13,156 bases of DNA from Ottowia sp. GTDB lineage: Bacteria > Pseudomonadota > Gammaproteobacteria > Burkholderiales > Burkholderiaceae_C. The position numbers and the translations under genes are program-made. Positions within the stretch are counted from its first letter, which is position 1. Each line of letters opens with the position of its first letter. The stretch lies in NCBI GenBank assembly GCA_023228705.1, contig JALOAS010000088.1, positions 1 through 13,156 of the forward strand, in the 5' to 3' direction. This document shows positions 12,948 through 13,156 of the stretch, in pieces. Under the pieces are notes generated by a model that saw nothing but the letters and a program-made list of their open reading frames with translations, did no database searches and was not told where the DNA came from.

Positions 12948-13081
12948 GATGACCGCGCTGGCGCCTTGCTGAGGTTGAGCGTATTGCGTTGAGCGTTTGG
13001 CGTGGCGCATGACGGGTGACCTCGCTGGCGCTTCGATGACCGCGCCGCTGCGTGGCGGCAATGACTGCGGCTGCGCCGCCA
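12948..13081 (+). repeat. Imperfect ATGAC-containing repeats with a hairpin
   Basis: GATGACCGCGCTGGCGC (12948-12964) recurs as GGTGACCTCGCTGGCGC (13015-13031), two mismatches in 17. Shorter relatives start at 13035 (GATGACCGCGC) and 13061 (ATGACTGCGGC). Arms TGGCGGC (13053-13059) and GCCGCCA (13075-13081) form a 7-bp hairpin. No gene is seen from 12918 to 13156. Confidence 0.6.
12975..13002 (+). repeat. Degenerate heptanucleotide tandem array
   Basis: Four consecutive 7-mers: TTGAGCG, TATTGCG, TTGAGCG, TTTGGCG. All share the pattern of a T-rich left half and a GCG end. Confidence 0.65.
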
Positions 13082-13092
13082 TGATGGGGAGG

Positions 13093-13120
13093 TTGGGCGT
13101 TGGGCGTTGGGCGTTGGGCG
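13093..13120 (+). repeat. Perfect heptanucleotide tandem array, four copies
   Basis: Four exact copies of TTGGGCG head to tail, the same unit type as the array at 12975-13002. The exactness suggests recent expansion or a length that varies by slippage. Confidence 0.85.
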
Positions 13121-13131
13121 TGGTGGGCACA

Positions 13132-13152
13132 CGCTGAACGCTTGACGCCAAA
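13132..13152 (-). repeat. Inverted heptanucleotide units
   Basis: On the + strand CGCTGAA, CGCTTGA and CGCCAAA follow each other. Read on the - strand they are TTTGGCG, TCAAGCG and TTCAGCG, the same heptamer family in the opposite direction to the two upstream arrays. Confidence 0.55.
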
Positions 13153-13156
13153 CCTT

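Noticed and set aside
13093..13120. A CRISPR array as the explanation of the repeats at the window end
   Set aside because: The units are seven bases and directly adjacent, with no 25-40 base repeats and no unique spacers; no cas gene is present.

Overview
The window is a GC-rich bacterial chromosome segment, dense with genes, and nothing in it looks like phage, plasmid or insertion sequence. The proteins (XseA, adenylate kinase, LexA, a PhaZ1-type polyhydroxybutyrate depolymerase, an RnfB-like ferredoxin) read as Burkholderiales, most likely Comamonadaceae. That placement comes from recalled family resemblance, not a database search.

Layout. (1) 1-403: the 3' part of a DUF192 gene on the + strand. 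(2) 473-3110: three genes on the - strand, an IscU/NifU-like Fe-S scaffold protein, Fe superoxide dismutase (sodB, with a clear rho-independent terminator) and the large subunit of exonuclease VII (xseA). (3) 3111-3525: a divergent, partly AT-rich intergenic region with two DnaA-box-like sequences. (4) 3526-7772: a + strand run of exbB, exbD, lpxK, an SMR (EmrE-like) transporter, a Trm112/YcaR-like small protein, kdsB and adk. This is an envelope and lipid A/Kdo block ending in a nucleotide-metabolism gene. (5) 7961-9737: lexA, preceded by two overlapping candidate SOS boxes on its -10 element, then a D-2-hydroxyacid dehydrogenase. (6) 9868-12917: an intracellular PHB depolymerase (phaZ), a soluble RnfB-like three-cluster ferredoxin, and a 3-hydroxybutyrate dehydrogenase of the SDR family. 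(7) 12918-13156: a gene-free tail of heptanucleotide repeats and ATGAC-containing repeats.

How the genes work together. ExbB/ExbD form a proton-driven energiser. LpxK phosphorylates the lipid A disaccharide, and KdsB activates Kdo, the sugar next attached to lipid A. PhaZ releases 3-hydroxybutyrate from stored PHB, and the dehydrogenase oxidises it to acetoacetate with NAD+; the ferredoxin between them has no obvious role in that pathway.

I found no convincing undescribed multi-gene system, CRISPR array, tRNA or rRNA. The least explained structures are the repeat tail (12948-13152), the paired DnaA boxes, and the SMR gene placed inside the lipid A/Kdo block.
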